Assembly: GCF_028553765.1 (NCBI RefSeq)
Contig: NZ_CP067134.1
Span: 3,019,001-3,083,000 of the forward strand
DNA from: Paracoccus stylophorae
GTDB lineage: Bacteria > Pseudomonadota > Alphaproteobacteria > Rhodobacterales > Rhodobacteraceae
DNA length: 64,000 bases
Direction of reading: 5' to 3'
Positions within the stretch are counted from its first letter, which is position 1; every line of letters starts with the position of its first letter. The notes beneath the pieces are model-generated. The model saw only the letters and a program-made list of their open reading frames with translations. It was not told the DNA's origin and did not search any database. The position numbers and the translations under genes were made by a program. Positions 34,555 through 43,199 of this stretch are shown piece after piece.

Positions 34555-34731
34555 ATGACCGCTGCCCGACCCGCCGATTTTTCCGGCTCTGCCACCCAGA
34601 TGCTTGCCCGGATTCCGCAGCATGACGCGACGCAACTGACCCGTGGCGGCAATCAGGCCCTGATCGTGCTGGACGACCAGATCTATCAGCTGCGCATCAC
34701 CCGCGCGGGCAAGCTGATCCTGACGAAATGA
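34555..34731 (+). CDS. hemP: Hemin uptake protein HemP
   Basis: A 58-residue protein ends with the HemP signature YQLRITRAGKLILTK. HemP-family proteins accompany haem and iron acquisition genes and in some Proteobacteria activate them. AAGAGG precedes the ATG. It stands alone, 98 bp after znuA and convergent with the pseudouridine synthase gene, with a shared terminator between. A promoter-like TTGACA lies at 34490, but no convincing -10 follows it. Confidence 0.88.
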   Translation: MTAARPADFSGSATQMLARIPQHDATQLTRGGNQALIVLDDQIYQLRITRAGKLILTK

Positions 34732-34733
34732 AA

Positions 34734-34757
34734 ACGGGGCGCCGCATGGCGCCCCGT
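34734..34757. terminator. Bidirectional hairpin terminator between hemP and rluB
   Basis: A perfect 10-bp GC-rich stem (34734-34743 with 34748-34757) with a 4-nt loop is flanked by AAAA on one side and CTT on the other. It lies just past both convergent stops. Confidence 0.8.
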
Positions 34758-34759
34758 CT

Positions 34760-36310
34760 TCATCGTTTCGGCCCCGAGGGTTTGCCTCTCGGCGCACCGC
34801 CCGGCTTGCTGCCGGGTTTCGCACCGGGGCGACCCGTCGGCCGTCCGGCCCCGCCCCGATCCGCACCCTTGAAGCCCGGTTTGCCACCCTGCGGCTTGCC
34901 GCCCGGTTTGCCATAGGGTTTGCGCGCCCCGTCACGCGGCCCCTGCCCGCCTGCGGGCCGATCCCCGAAATCGCGGCGCGGACGCTCGCCCGCCTCGCCC
35001 TCGGCGCGTGGACCGCGCGGGCGGTCGGGTTTCTCCCACGGCTTGCCGGCGCGGGCCGGGCGATCCCCGCCGGGCCGGTCGCCAAAGCTGCGGCGCGGAC
35101 GCTCGCCCGCCTCGCCCTCGGCGCGCGGTCCGCGCGGGCGGTCGGGCTTTTCCCACGGCTTGCCGGCGCGGGCCGGACGATCCCCACCCGGCCGGTCGCC
35201 AAAGCTGCGGCGCGGACGCTCGCCCGCCTCGCCCTCGGCGCGTGGACCGCGCGGGCGGTCGGGCTTTTCCCACGGCTTGCCGGCGCGGGCCGGACGGTCG
35301 TCCTTGCCCCAACGCGGCTTGTCGCCCCGCCCCTCAGGCGATCCCGCATCGGTCTTGCCGCGGAAACCGCGCGGCGCCTCGCCCTCCTCGCGGCGCGGAC
35401 GCTTGGCCTCGAACCGGCGCGGACGGTCGGTCCCGTCGCCGTCGCGGGCGGGTCGGCGCGCGCCGCCCCCCGGCCGGTCGCCCGGCTTGCCGAACGGTCG
35501 GCCCGACGCCTCGGCCCCGCGCGGCCGGATCTCGCGCTCTTTTTCCGACGCCTCGCCGGTCAGCAGCCCGCCCAGCTGATCGCGCAACACCTTGCGCTTG
35601 ACCTCGCTGACCTGGTTCTTTTCCAGCCCGGTCAGCCGGAACGGGCCATAGCCCACGCGAATCAGCCGGTTCACCTGCAACCCGACATGCGCCATCGCGC
35701 GCCGGATCTCTCGGTTGCGGCCTTCGCGGATGCCCACGGTCAGCCACGCATTCGCGCCCTGCTGGCTGTCCAGCTTGATCTCCATCGGCGCGAATTCCTC
35801 GCCGTCGATGATCGCGCCCCGGCGCAGCGGCGCGAAGGTGATGTCACTGGGGCTGCCGTTGACCCGCACGCGATAGCGCCGCAACCACCCGGTGGACGGC
35901 AGTTCCAGCCGGCGTTTCAGCTCTCCGTCATTGGTCAGCAGCAGCAACCCTTCCGAAGTCAGGTCCAGCCGCCCCACCGTCATCACGCGCGGCAGATCGC
36001 GCGGCAGCGCGTCGAACACGGTCTGGCGGCCCTTTTCATCGGATTCCGTCGTCACCAGACCGACCGGCTTGTAATACAGCCACAGCCGCGTCTCCTGCTT
36101 CTCGTCCAGCTTCTTGCCGTCCACGGTGATGCGGTCGCCGGGCATCACGTCCAGCGCGGGGCTGTCGATCTTGCGTCCGTTCACGGTCACGCGACCCTCG
36201 ACGATCATGCGCTCGGCCTCGCGGCGGCTGGCAAGGCCGGCGCGGGCGATCACCTTGGCGATGCGGTCGGCCTCGGCCGGTTTGTCGGGATTTTCGGGGG
36301 TGTCGGTCAT
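34760..36310 (-). CDS. rluB: Pseudouridine synthase (RluB/RsuA family) with repeat-rich basic tail
   Basis: The protein has 516 residues. Residues about 10-60 are an S4 RNA-binding domain ([20 protein letters not shown]); the catalytic domain follows with the active-site Asp in [17 protein letters not shown] and [19 protein letters not shown] end motifs. The family usually needs about 250-300 residues; here over 250 more form an Arg/Lys/Pro/Gly/Asp-rich tail with three 39-residue repeats. The ATG at 36310 gives the normal start. It isomerises a uridine in rRNA, probably 23S U2605 if RluB; the exact target is uncertain. Confidence 0.88.
   Translation of the reverse strand: MTDTPENPDKPAEADRIAKVIARAGLASRREAERMIVEGRVTVNGRKIDSPALDVMPGDRITVDGKKLDEKQETRLWLYYKPVGLVTTESDEKGRQTVFDALPRDLPRVMTVGRLDLTSEGLLLLTNDGELKRRLELPSTGWLRRYRVRVNGSPSDITFAPLRRGAIIDGEEFAPMEIKLDSQQGANAWLTVGIREGRNREIRRAMAHVGLQVNRLIRVGYGPFRLTGLEKNQVSEVKRKVLRDQLGGLLTGEASEKEREIRPRGAEASGRPFGKPGDRPGGGARRPARDGDGTDRPRRFEAKRPRREEGEAPRGFRGKTDAGSPEGRGDKPRWGKDDRPARAGKPWEKPDRPRGPRAEGEAGERPRRSFGDRPGGDRPARAGKPWEKPDRPRGPRAEGEAGERPRRSFGDRPGGDRPARAGKPWEKPDRPRGPRAEGEAGERPRRDFGDRPAGGQGPRDGARKPYGKPGGKPQGGKPGFKGADRGGAGRPTGRPGAKPGSKPGGAPRGKPSGPKR
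34962..35300 (-). repeat. Three 117-bp direct repeats in the rluB tail
   Basis: Near-identical 117-bp units, seen for example as the same 19-mer starting at 35041, 35158 and 35275, encode 39-residue blocks with cores such as [18 protein letters not shown] and [12 protein letters not shown]. The near identity at DNA level points to recent duplication or ongoing homogenisation. Confidence 0.93.
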
Positions 36311-36427
36311 GCGATCTCTCCTGCGCATCTCTGCGGTGGCAAAGCAGGCGTTCTACATGGTTGCGCGTCGCGGGGAAAGGTCCGGCCGGCCGCTTGCGCG
36401 CACCGGGCGGCGCTGCGACAAGCGGGA

Positions 36428-36877
36428 ATGGCGTTCACGTCGCATATGGCGCAGGCCCTGGCCGAGGCGCGGGCGGCCGCAGATCGCGGCGAGGTGCCGG
36501 TGGGCGCGGTCCTCGTCGCGCCCGGCGGTCGGGTCGCGGCGGCCGCGGGCAACCGCACGCGCGAAATGTCCGATCCGACCGCGCATGCCGAAATCCTGGC
36601 AATCCGCGCCGCCTGCGCCCAAGCGGGGTCGGAACGCCTGCCCGGCCACACGCTGTGGGTCACGCTGGAGCCGTGCCCGATGTGCGCCGCCGCCATCGCC
36701 GCCGCCCGGATCGAGGTGCTGTATTACGGCGCGTCGGACCCGCGCATGGGCGGGGTCGCGCATGGCGCGCGCGTCTTCGATCACCCGCAATGCCATCACC
36801 GCCCGCATATCTATGACGGCATCGGCGCGGCCGAATCGCGTCGCCTGTTGCAGGATTTCTTCGCCCAGCGCAGGTAA
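36428..36877 (+). CDS. tadA: tRNA-specific adenosine deaminase TadA
   Basis: A 149-residue zinc deaminase with HAEILAIRAA (zinc His and catalytic Glu) and PCPMCAAAI (zinc Cys pair). It converts the wobble adenosine of tRNA-Arg(ACG) to inosine. The ATG at 36428 gives the usual N-terminus (MAFTSHMAQALAEARAAADR); the frame upstream is antisense to the pseudouridine synthase gene. It diverges from that gene. Confidence 0.93.
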   Translation: MAFTSHMAQALAEARAAADRGEVPVGAVLVAPGGRVAAAAGNRTREMSDPTAHAEILAIRAACAQAGSERLPGHTLWVTLEPCPMCAAAIAAARIEVLYYGASDPRMGGVAHGARVFDHPQCHHRPHIYDGIGAAESRRLLQDFFAQRR

Positions 36878-36943
36878 GCTTGCGCCATTCGACCGGATCG
36901 GACGGCTTGCACCCCGCCGCCCGCGCGCCTATACGAAGTGTAT

Positions 36944-37017
36944 GCGGGTGTAGCTCAATGGTAGAGCAGCAGCCTTCCAAGCTGAATACGTGGGTTCGAT
37001 TCCCATCACCCGCTCCA
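36944..37017 (+). tRNA. tRNA-Gly (anticodon TCC), CCA encoded
   Basis: A full cloverleaf reads from GCGGGTG (36944) to its complement CACCCGC ending at 37013, discriminator T and encoded CCA at 37015-37017. The D-arm contains GCTCAATGGTAGAGC, the anticodon loop is CTTCCAA with anticodon TCC, and the T-arm has GGGTTCGATTCCC. It lies between tadA and the convergent pheT. Confidence 0.97.
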
Positions 37018-37094
37018 ATCCCTGCCCCTGCCCCACGACACGGCGCCGACCGGGCGGAACGTGACGATTCGTCGTCCCGCCCGCCCCCGCCGCG

Positions 37095-39482
37095 TCAGGT
37101 GCGCAGGACGCCGCCGGTGGCCTTTTCGACCTTTTCCACGATCTTGCGGCTGACGGCCTCGATCTCGGCATCGGTCAGGGTCTTGTCGCGCGGTTGCAGG
37201 CGCGCGGTGATGGCGATGGATTTGCGGCCATCCTCAAGCCCGGTGAACTGGTCGAACACCGTCACCCGTTCGATCAGCTGCTTATCGGCGCCCTGCGCGG
37301 CATTGGCCAGCGTCAGCGCCTCGATGTGCGGATCGACCACGAAGGCGAAATCCCGTTCGACCGCCTGCAACTCCATCAGCTCCAAAGGCGGGCGCGCGGC
37401 GGATTTCGCCTTGGGGAACGGGATATTGGCCAGCCGGATGGTGAAGGCCATCGCCGGGCCCTTCACATCCAGATCGCGCAGCACCTTGGGATGAACCTCG
37501 CCGAACGTGGCCAGCACATTGGGTCCAAGCGCGATGTTGCCCGCGCGGCCGGGATGCCACCAGCCGTCCAGCTTGCGGTTGATCTGCGCACGGGCGGGCG
37601 CGCCAAGCGCCGCCAGCACCGCCAGCGCATCGGCCTTGGCGTCATACAGATCGACCTTGCGGCGGCTGCCGAACGGATCGCGCGGCGCGGTCGCGCCGAC
37701 CAGCAGCCCGCTAAGCTGCGTCACCTGTTCGCCCGGCTCGCCGCCGGTGAAGACCGGCCCGATCTCGAACAGCGCCAGATCGGCGAACCCGCGCGCCTGG
37801 TTGCGGGCGGCGGCGGCCAGCAGGCCGGGCAGCAGATCGGGCCGCAGATGCGTCATCTCGCTGCTGATCGGGTTCTCGACCCGCACATCGTCGCCGCCCC
37901 CGCCGAACAGCGCCGCCGACGGCCGGTCGATGAAGCTGTAGGTCACGCATTCGTGATACCCCAGCGCCGCCGCCTGCCGCCGGGCCGCGTTCTCGCGCAT
38001 CTGCAACGGCGTCAGGATCGGTCTGGGCACGCCGGCCTGCGGACGCGGCAGCGGCTGGCCCTCAAGCCCGGTCAGGCTGGCGATGCGGGCGATTTCCTCG
38101 ACCAGATCGGCCTCGCCCAGCACGTCGGGCCGCCATGACGGCACATGCGCCAGATCGCCGTCCATCCGGAACCCCAGCGCCTCCAGCGTGGCGCGTTGGC
38201 GGTCTGCCGGAATGTCCAGCCCGACAAGGCTGGCAGTGCGCGCCGGGTCCAGACGATAGGCGCGGTCGCAATCGGGCAGCGCGCCTGCGGTCACCACCTC
38301 GGACGCTTCGCCGCCGCACAGCTCGATCACCATCTGCGTCGCCAGATCCAGCCCCTGCAAAGTGAACTCAGGGTCGATCCCGCGTTCAAAGCGATAGCGG
38401 GCGTCCGAATTGATCTTCATCGCCCGCCCGGTCGCGGCGGTGGCGATGGGATCGAAATACGCCGCCTCGATGAACACGTCGGTCGTGTCCGCCTGCGCCC
38501 CCGAGGCCGCGCCCCCCATCACCCCGGCGATGCTTTCGGGGCCGGAATCGTCGCAGATCACCACCGCGCCCTGCGGCAGGGTGTAAGTCTTGTCGTCCAG
38601 CGCCACGATCCGCTCGCCCTCCTGCGCGGCGCGCAGCACCAGATCGCCGCTGATCCGGGCCGCGTCGAAGACATGCAGCGGCCGGTTCAGGTCGTAGGTG
38701 AAGAAATTGGTGATATCGACCAGCGCGTTGATCGGACGCAGCCCGATGGCGCGCAGCCGTTTCTGCAACCATTCCGGCGCCGGACCGTTCGTGATCCCGC
38801 GCACCACCCGACCGCTGAAGAACGGCGCCTTGTCGGCGATCTCGGGCTGGATCGTCACGCCGATGGGGCAGGGAAAGCGCGCCTGAACCTGCGCCTGCGG
38901 CACCGGCTTCAGCACGCCCAGACCGCGCGCGGCCAGATCGCGGGCGATGCCGTGCACGCCCAGCGCGTCGGGCCGGTTCGGCGTGATCTTGACATGGATC
39001 ATCGGGTCGATCCGCTCGGGCGCGTGGGCGGCCAGCCAGTCCACGAAAGGCTGCCCGACCTCGCCCGATGGCAGCTCGATGATCCCCTCGTGCTCGTCCG
39101 ACAGTTCAAGCTCGCGTTCCGAGGCCATCATGCCGTGGCTTTCGACGCCGCGGATCCGCCCCACGCCAAGCGTCACGTCGATGCCCGGCACGTAATCGCC
39201 GGGCTTGGCCAGCACGACCGTGATCCCCGCCCGCGCATTGGGTGCGCCGCAGACGATCTGGCGTTCGCCCTCATCGGTCAGCACGCGGCAGACCCGCAGC
39301 CGGTCGGCATCGGGATGCTGTTCGGCCTCCAGCACGCGCGCCAGGGTAAAGGGGCGCAGCCTCGCGGCCGGGTCCACGATCTCCTCGACCTCAAGGCCCA
39401 GATCGGTCAGCGCCTCGGCGATCTGGTCCAGGGGCGCGGTGGTTTCAAGATGCTCTTTAAGCCAGGAAAGCGTGAATTTCAT
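37095..39482 (-). CDS. pheT: Phenylalanyl-tRNA synthetase beta subunit
   Basis: The 795-residue protein starts MKFTLSWLKEHLET and contains an EMAP-type tRNA-binding domain (about residues 40-150, PDADRLRVCRV), B3/4 and B5 domains, a catalytic-like core and a C-terminal ferredoxin-fold anticodon-binding domain (VFDQFTG ... KSIAITARLQ). With PheS it forms the alpha2-beta2 enzyme that charges tRNA-Phe. pheS is not adjacent: the upstream neighbour is a divergent TM2 gene. Confidence 0.96.
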   Translation of the reverse strand: MKFTLSWLKEHLETTAPLDQIAEALTDLGLEVEEIVDPAARLRPFTLARVLEAEQHPDADRLRVCRVLTDEGERQIVCGAPNARAGITVVLAKPGDYVPGIDVTLGVGRIRGVESHGMMASERELELSDEHEGIIELPSGEVGQPFVDWLAAHAPERIDPMIHVKITPNRPDALGVHGIARDLAARGLGVLKPVPQAQVQARFPCPIGVTIQPEIADKAPFFSGRVVRGITNGPAPEWLQKRLRAIGLRPINALVDITNFFTYDLNRPLHVFDAARISGDLVLRAAQEGERIVALDDKTYTLPQGAVVICDDSGPESIAGVMGGAASGAQADTTDVFIEAAYFDPIATAATGRAMKINSDARYRFERGIDPEFTLQGLDLATQMVIELCGGEASEVVTAGALPDCDRAYRLDPARTASLVGLDIPADRQRATLEALGFRMDGDLAHVPSWRPDVLGEADLVEEIARIASLTGLEGQPLPRPQAGVPRPILTPLQMRENAARRQAAALGYHECVTYSFIDRPSAALFGGGGDDVRVENPISSEMTHLRPDLLPGLLAAAARNQARGFADLALFEIGPVFTGGEPGEQVTQLSGLLVGATAPRDPFGSRRKVDLYDAKADALAVLAALGAPARAQINRKLDGWWHPGRAGNIALGPNVLATFGEVHPKVLRDLDVKGPAMAFTIRLANIPFPKAKSAARPPLELMELQAVERDFAFVVDPHIEALTLANAAQGADKQLIERVTVFDQFTGLEDGRKSIAITARLQPRDKTLTDAEIEAVSRKIVEKVEKATGGVLRT

Positions 39483-39693
39483 GTCGCAACCGTCCGTTCG
39501 GGCCTGCGCCCGCCATCGTTTGTCCGGCTGGTTAGCGCATGACGCGCGGGATTGGTAGGGCGCGCGGCACCTGCCGCCCCGCCCCCTCGTCCGAAACCGC
39601 AACGACCGGCGCGGTCTTGCGCGACCGGCCCCGCGCCCTATCTAAAGCGGGCGCGCGGCGTTTTCGCGCAGGCAGACACGAGGATGGACAGGA

Positions 39694-40014
39694 ATGGAAA
39701 CCGGCCGCCAATTGCTGATCGAACAGCGCGTGACGAACGAGGCGAAATCGCCCTTCGTCGCCTATCTTCTGGCGATCCTGCTGTGGGGATTCGGCGCGCA
39801 CCGGTTCTATCTGGGCCGCTATCTCAGCGGCTTCGTGATGCTGCTGCTGTGGGGGCTTGGCTGGCTGACCGCGCCGATCCTGATCGGGTGGGTGCCCATC
39901 GCCTTCGTCACCATCTGGGCGCTGATCGACCTGTTCCTGATCCCCGGCATGATCCGCGAGGATCAGGCGATGCTGCGCCAGCGCCTGACCGCCGAAGAGG
40001 CCGGTCGCCCCTGA
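39694..40014 (+). CDS. TM2 domain-containing protein
   Basis: A 106-residue protein with two transmembrane segments and the TM2 signature KSPFVAYLLAILLWGFGAHRFYLGRYLSG, followed by a polar tail. ACAGGA precedes the ATG. The role of bacterial TM2 proteins is unknown. It is divergent from pheT and convergent with the thioesterase gene. Confidence 0.88.
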   Translation: METGRQLLIEQRVTNEAKSPFVAYLLAILLWGFGAHRFYLGRYLSGFVMLLLWGLGWLTAPILIGWVPIAFVTIWALIDLFLIPGMIREDQAMLRQRLTAEEAGRP

Positions 40015-40043
40015 TCCCGTGCCCCTCCCGGCCCCCGCGCACC

Positions 40044-40499
40044 CTAGCCCGGCGCGGCAGTCGGCTGCCTGACCGGACGGGCGCGCCCTTCGGCATCCAG
40101 CGCCACGAAGGTAAAGACCGCCTCGGTCACCTTCTCGCTGCCGGCATGTTCGCGCTGGCGACGCCATGCCTGCACCCGGATCTGCATCGAACTGCGCCCC
40201 AGCCGGACAAGATCGGCGAACAGCGACACCTCGTCGCCCACCTTGACCGGGCGCAGGAACTTCATCCCCTCGACCGCGATGGTGGCGCTGCGGCCATGCG
40301 AGGTCAGCGCCGCGACGGTGCCCGCGGCAAGGTCCATCTGGCTCATCAGCCAGCCGCCAAAGATGTCGCCGGCCGGATTCGTGTCCGCCGGCATCGCGAT
40401 GGTGCGGATGGTGGGGCTGCGGTCGGGCGGCTGGCCGTCGCGGCCCGCGCCGTCCTGCGGCGTCCGGTCTGATGATTCCATGCCTGCGTCCCCCGTCAT
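40044..40499 (-). CDS. Acyl-CoA thioesterase (YciA-type hotdog)
   Basis: A 151-residue protein with a single hotdog domain: ADTNPAGDIFGGWLMSQMDLAAG carries the catalytic Asp and Gly-rich turn of YciA-type thioesterases, followed by VEGMKFLRPVKVGDEVSLFA. It hydrolyses acyl-CoA. An in-frame ATG at 40481 (seventh residue) is an alternative start. It lies 49 bp before the start of nothing else on this strand; the CorA-type gene is 17 bp further downstream in the same direction... it ends 40044 while the CorA-type gene begins at 41532 upstream, so the two may be cotranscribed with CorA first. Confidence 0.85.
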   Translation of the reverse strand: MTGDAGMESSDRTPQDGAGRDGQPPDRSPTIRTIAMPADTNPAGDIFGGWLMSQMDLAAGTVAALTSHGRSATIAVEGMKFLRPVKVGDEVSLFADLVRLGRSSMQIRVQAWRRQREHAGSEKVTEAVFTFVALDAEGRARPVRQPTAAPG

Positions 40500-40548
40500 C
40501 CCCGACGATCATGGCCCATCGCGGCCCCGGCGCAAGGCGCAGCCGGGA

Positions 40549-41532
40549 CTAAAGCCAGTTCTTCCAGCGCAGGAACAGCCAGATCGCGACCGACGTGGCC
40601 AGCATGAAGCCCAGCGTCGCCGGATAGCCCCACCGCGTGTCCAGTTCCGGCATATGGGCAAAGTTCATGCCATAGATGCTGGCGATCAGCGTCGGCGGCA
40701 GGAACAGCGCCGCGATCACCGACAGGATGCGCGCCGTGTTGTTCTGTTCCAGATTGATCATGCCCAAAGTCGTGTCCACGGTCAGGCTGACGCGCGAGGA
40801 CAGGAAATCGGCGTGAACCTCCAGCGCCTGCACATCGCGCAGATACCCCTTGATCACCGGGCGCAGCCGCGCGGAACCGTTCCGGTCCGCGACCACGGCA
40901 AGGTGGAACGCTAAAATCCGCTCGATCGTCAGCAGGCCCAGCCTCACATGCGCCATCAACTCGGCCTCGCGCCCGACCACGGCCAGCGCCTGTTGCAACC
41001 GCTCGGCCACACCGCGACGCGGCCGCGCATCCCGCGCCGCCGCCCCGCTGCCAAAGACGCCCGCGCTGGTTTCGTCCAGCACCCGGCCCGAGCCTTCCAG
41101 GATATCGGCCAGCCGTGAGATGATCTCCTCGATCAGGCTCAGGAACAGCCTGTCCGCCGTCGCGCATCCCAATGCGGACCGCTCGGCGTGGTCGGGAAAG
41201 GTCAGAAACGGGCGCGGCGCGTGGTGGCGCACCGTCACCAGCCGGGAGGGCGACAGGATGAAGCTGACCGGCATCGCGGCGCGCGTGCCGTCGCCCCGCT
41301 CGCCCGGCAGCACGGCGGTCATGTAATCCACCCCGCCCTCGCGATACAGCCGGTTCGAGATCTCGATTTCCTCCATATCCGCCAGCGAGGGCACATCGAC
41401 GCCCAGACCGCGCAGCGCCGACACCTCGTCGTCGTCGGGCTGGATCAGGTCGATCCAGACGGCCTGCGCCAGATCGTCGCCCGCCGCCAGCCGGAACAGC
41501 CGGCCATCGCGTGTGGCATAGGCGTAAAGCAT
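40549..41532 (-). CDS. CorA-family divalent metal transporter
   Basis: The 327-residue protein has a large cytosolic domain, then two C-terminal transmembrane segments with the pore motif YGMNFAHMPE between them, the CorA GMN signature. It ends with a basic cluster (LRWKNWL). CorA proteins move Mg2+ and sometimes Co2+, Ni2+ or Zn2+ (ZntB branch); which applies here is not clear. It lies 49 bp upstream of the thioesterase gene on the same strand. Confidence 0.88.
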   Translation of the reverse strand: MLYAYATRDGRLFRLAAGDDLAQAVWIDLIQPDDDEVSALRGLGVDVPSLADMEEIEISNRLYREGGVDYMTAVLPGERGDGTRAAMPVSFILSPSRLVTVRHHAPRPFLTFPDHAERSALGCATADRLFLSLIEEIISRLADILEGSGRVLDETSAGVFGSGAAARDARPRRGVAERLQQALAVVGREAELMAHVRLGLLTIERILAFHLAVVADRNGSARLRPVIKGYLRDVQALEVHADFLSSRVSLTVDTTLGMINLEQNNTARILSVIAALFLPPTLIASIYGMNFAHMPELDTRWGYPATLGFMLATSVAIWLFLRWKNWL

Positions 41533-41589
41533 GGATCGCCTCCGTCGCGGGGCCGCGTGTCAGGCGGGAACCTGCGCGCCGACATGAAA

Positions 41590-41612
41590 AAGGGCGCCCC
41601 CAAGGCGCCCTT
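41590..41612 (-). terminator. Intrinsic terminator of the csbD-like gene
   Basis: A perfect 9-bp stem (41590-41598 with 41604-41612) with a 5-nt loop is followed, in the minus direction, by a T-run from the A residues at 41587-41591. It lies 19 bp past the stop of the CsbD-family gene. Confidence 0.88.
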
Positions 41613-41630
41613 GTATCCGGTCTTCCGCGA

Positions 41631-41837
41631 TCAGCTTCCGCCGTGCTGGCGCGAGAAATCGTCGATCTGCTTCTCGGCCTCGTCCTTGGACCAGCCGTAT
41701 TTTTCCTGCAGCTTGCCTGCAAGCTGGTCCTTGTTGCCGTCGACCTGATCGATCTCATCGTCGGTCAACTCGCCCCATTTTTCCTTCACGGAGCCCTTCA
41801 TCTGCTTCCATTTGCCTTTGACGACGTCCCAGTTCAT
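41631..41837 (-). CDS. CsbD-family stress protein
   Basis: A 68-residue hydrophilic protein: MNWDVVKGKWKQMKGSVKEK, then WGELTDDEIDQVDGNKDQLAGKLQEKYG, the CsbD family signature. CsbD is a general-stress protein (sigma-B controlled in Bacillus) whose biochemical role is unknown. AAGGAGGAT just upstream fixes the ATG at 41837; the longer frame runs through the promoter. It is monocistronic between an EcfG-type promoter and a terminator. Confidence 0.93.
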   Translation of the reverse strand: MNWDVVKGKWKQMKGSVKEKWGELTDDEIDQVDGNKDQLAGKLQEKYGWSKDEAEKQIDDFSRQHGGS

Positions 41838-41876
41838 GTGATCCTCCTTCGGATGCATGCTTTCATATGACAGCAA

Positions 41877-41901
41877 AACGAACCAGCGCCGCCCGGGTTC
41901 C
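41877..41901 (-). promoter_or_regulatory. EcfG-type general-stress promoter of the csbD-like gene, perfect match
   Basis: Read on the minus strand, GGAAC (41901-41897) and CGTT (41880-41877) are separated by exactly 16 bp, a full match to the sigma-EcfG consensus. The CsbD start is 39 bp downstream. Together with the known stress nature of CsbD, this makes EcfG control likely. Confidence 0.8.
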
Positions 41902-41916
41902 AAGACGCGGCAAATG

Positions 41917-42867
41917 TTATGTGACCAGATCCGGGGGCTGCCGCCCCTCATCCACCGCGATCAGGTTGTCCAGCGCGCGCAGCGCCATGTCGGTCCTGAC
42001 CTCTTCGGTGGCCGTGCCCAGATGCGGCAGCAGCGTGGCGTTCGGCGCCGCGATCAACGCCTTCGGCACATGCGGTTCACGCTCATAGACGTCCAGCCCG
42101 GCCCCGGCGATGGCGCCCGATTGCAGCGCCGCGATCAGCGCCGCCTCGTCCACCACGTCGCCGCGCGCGATGTTGACCAGAAACCCCTCCGGCCCCAGCG
42201 CGGCCAGTTCCTCGCGCCCGATCATGTGCCTTGTGCCCGCCCCGCCCGGAACCGCGATCACCGCGACATCGCACGCCGCCAGCGTCTCGTGCAGGCCGGG
42301 CATCTGCCGCGCCGGGATGTCCAGCGCCGAGACGGCCGAACGGTTGTGAAACACCACCCGCATCCCGAACCCCAGATGACAGCGCCGCGCGATGGCCTTG
42401 CCGATCCGCCCCATGCCGACGATGCCCACCGTCGCGCCGGTGACATGCGCGCCCAGAAACTGCGTGGGCGTCCACCCGCCCCACTCGCCCGCCCGCAAAA
42501 CGCGCTCGCCCTCGCCGGCGCGGCGCATCGTCATCAGGATCAGCGTCAGCGCGATGTCGGCGGTTGCATCCGTCACCACGTCGGGCGTGTTCGTGACCGC
42601 CACCCCCGCCGCCCGCGCCGCCACCACGTCGATATGGTTGAAGCCCGCGCCGAAATTCGCCAGAACCCGGCACCGCAGATCGCCGCCCGCAAAGGCATCG
42701 GCGCCGAAATCGTCGCCCAGCGTCGGCAGGATCGCGTCGTATTCGCGCAGGGCGGCCCCCGCCGCGGCCGCATCCAGCGCGCCGCTGTCGCGAAACGTCG
42801 CCTCGAATCGCGCGGCGATGGACGCGGTCGCGCGTTCGGTCATCCTGCGTGTCACCAGCAGCTTCAT
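41917..42867 (-). CDS. D-isomer-specific 2-hydroxyacid dehydrogenase
   Basis: The 316-residue NAD(P)-dependent enzyme has the GxGxxG motif VGIVGMGRIGKAIARR, the catalytic Arg region NIARGDVVDEAALI, the Glu of GLDVYEREPHVP and the His of LLPHLGTATEEVR. It is closest in pattern to glyoxylate/hydroxypyruvate reductases of the GhrB type. The ATG at 42867 overlaps the stop of the tRNA-binding-domain gene by one base (TGATG). It is the last of three coupled genes starting with proC. Confidence 0.88.
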   Translation of the reverse strand: MKLLVTRRMTERATASIAARFEATFRDSGALDAAAAGAALREYDAILPTLGDDFGADAFAGGDLRCRVLANFGAGFNHIDVVAARAAGVAVTNTPDVVTDATADIALTLILMTMRRAGEGERVLRAGEWGGWTPTQFLGAHVTGATVGIVGMGRIGKAIARRCHLGFGMRVVFHNRSAVSALDIPARQMPGLHETLAACDVAVIAVPGGAGTRHMIGREELAALGPEGFLVNIARGDVVDEAALIAALQSGAIAGAGLDVYEREPHVPKALIAAPNATLLPHLGTATEEVRTDMALRALDNLIAVDEGRQPPDLVT

Positions 42868-43199
42868 CAGTAAAGCCTTCCCCCGTTCGGCACATCCAGA
42901 TCGGGCCGGACCAGCACCACCTCGCCCTCTGCGTCGGGCACGCCCAGCACCAGCACCTCGGACATGAACGGCCCGATCTGGCGGGGCGGAAAATTCACCA
43001 CGCACAACACCTGCCGCCCGACCAGGCTGTCGGGCCGGTAATGCCGCGTGATCTGAGCCGAGGATTTGCGCTCGCCCATCTCGCCCAGATCCAGCCACAG
43101 CCTGATCGCGGGCTTGCGCGCCTCGGGGAACGGCTCGGCGCGGGTGATCGTGGCGGCGCGGATATCGACCTTCAGGAAATCGTCGAAGCCGATCGTCAC
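42867..43199 (-). CDS. CsaA-like tRNA-binding-domain protein
   Basis: A 110-residue protein consisting of one OB-fold EMAP/tRNA-binding domain: [24 protein letters not shown], then [23 protein letters not shown]. That is the CsaA family, described as a secretion-related chaperone in Bacillus and structurally a tRNA-binding dimer. The start is a GTG at 43199 overlapping the proC stop by four bases. It sits between proC and the hydroxyacid dehydrogenase in a translationally coupled trio. Confidence 0.88.
   Translation of the reverse strand: MTIGFDDFLKVDIRAATITRAEPFPEARKPAIRLWLDLGEMGERKSSAQITRHYRPDSLVGRQVLCVVNFPPRQIGPFMSEVLVLGVPDAEGEVVLVRPDLDVPNGGRLY

Noticed and set aside
34962..35300. Regular direct repeats suggesting a CRISPR array
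   Set aside because: The 117-bp units are in frame inside the pseudouridine synthase gene, have no unique spacers and no cas genes are near.
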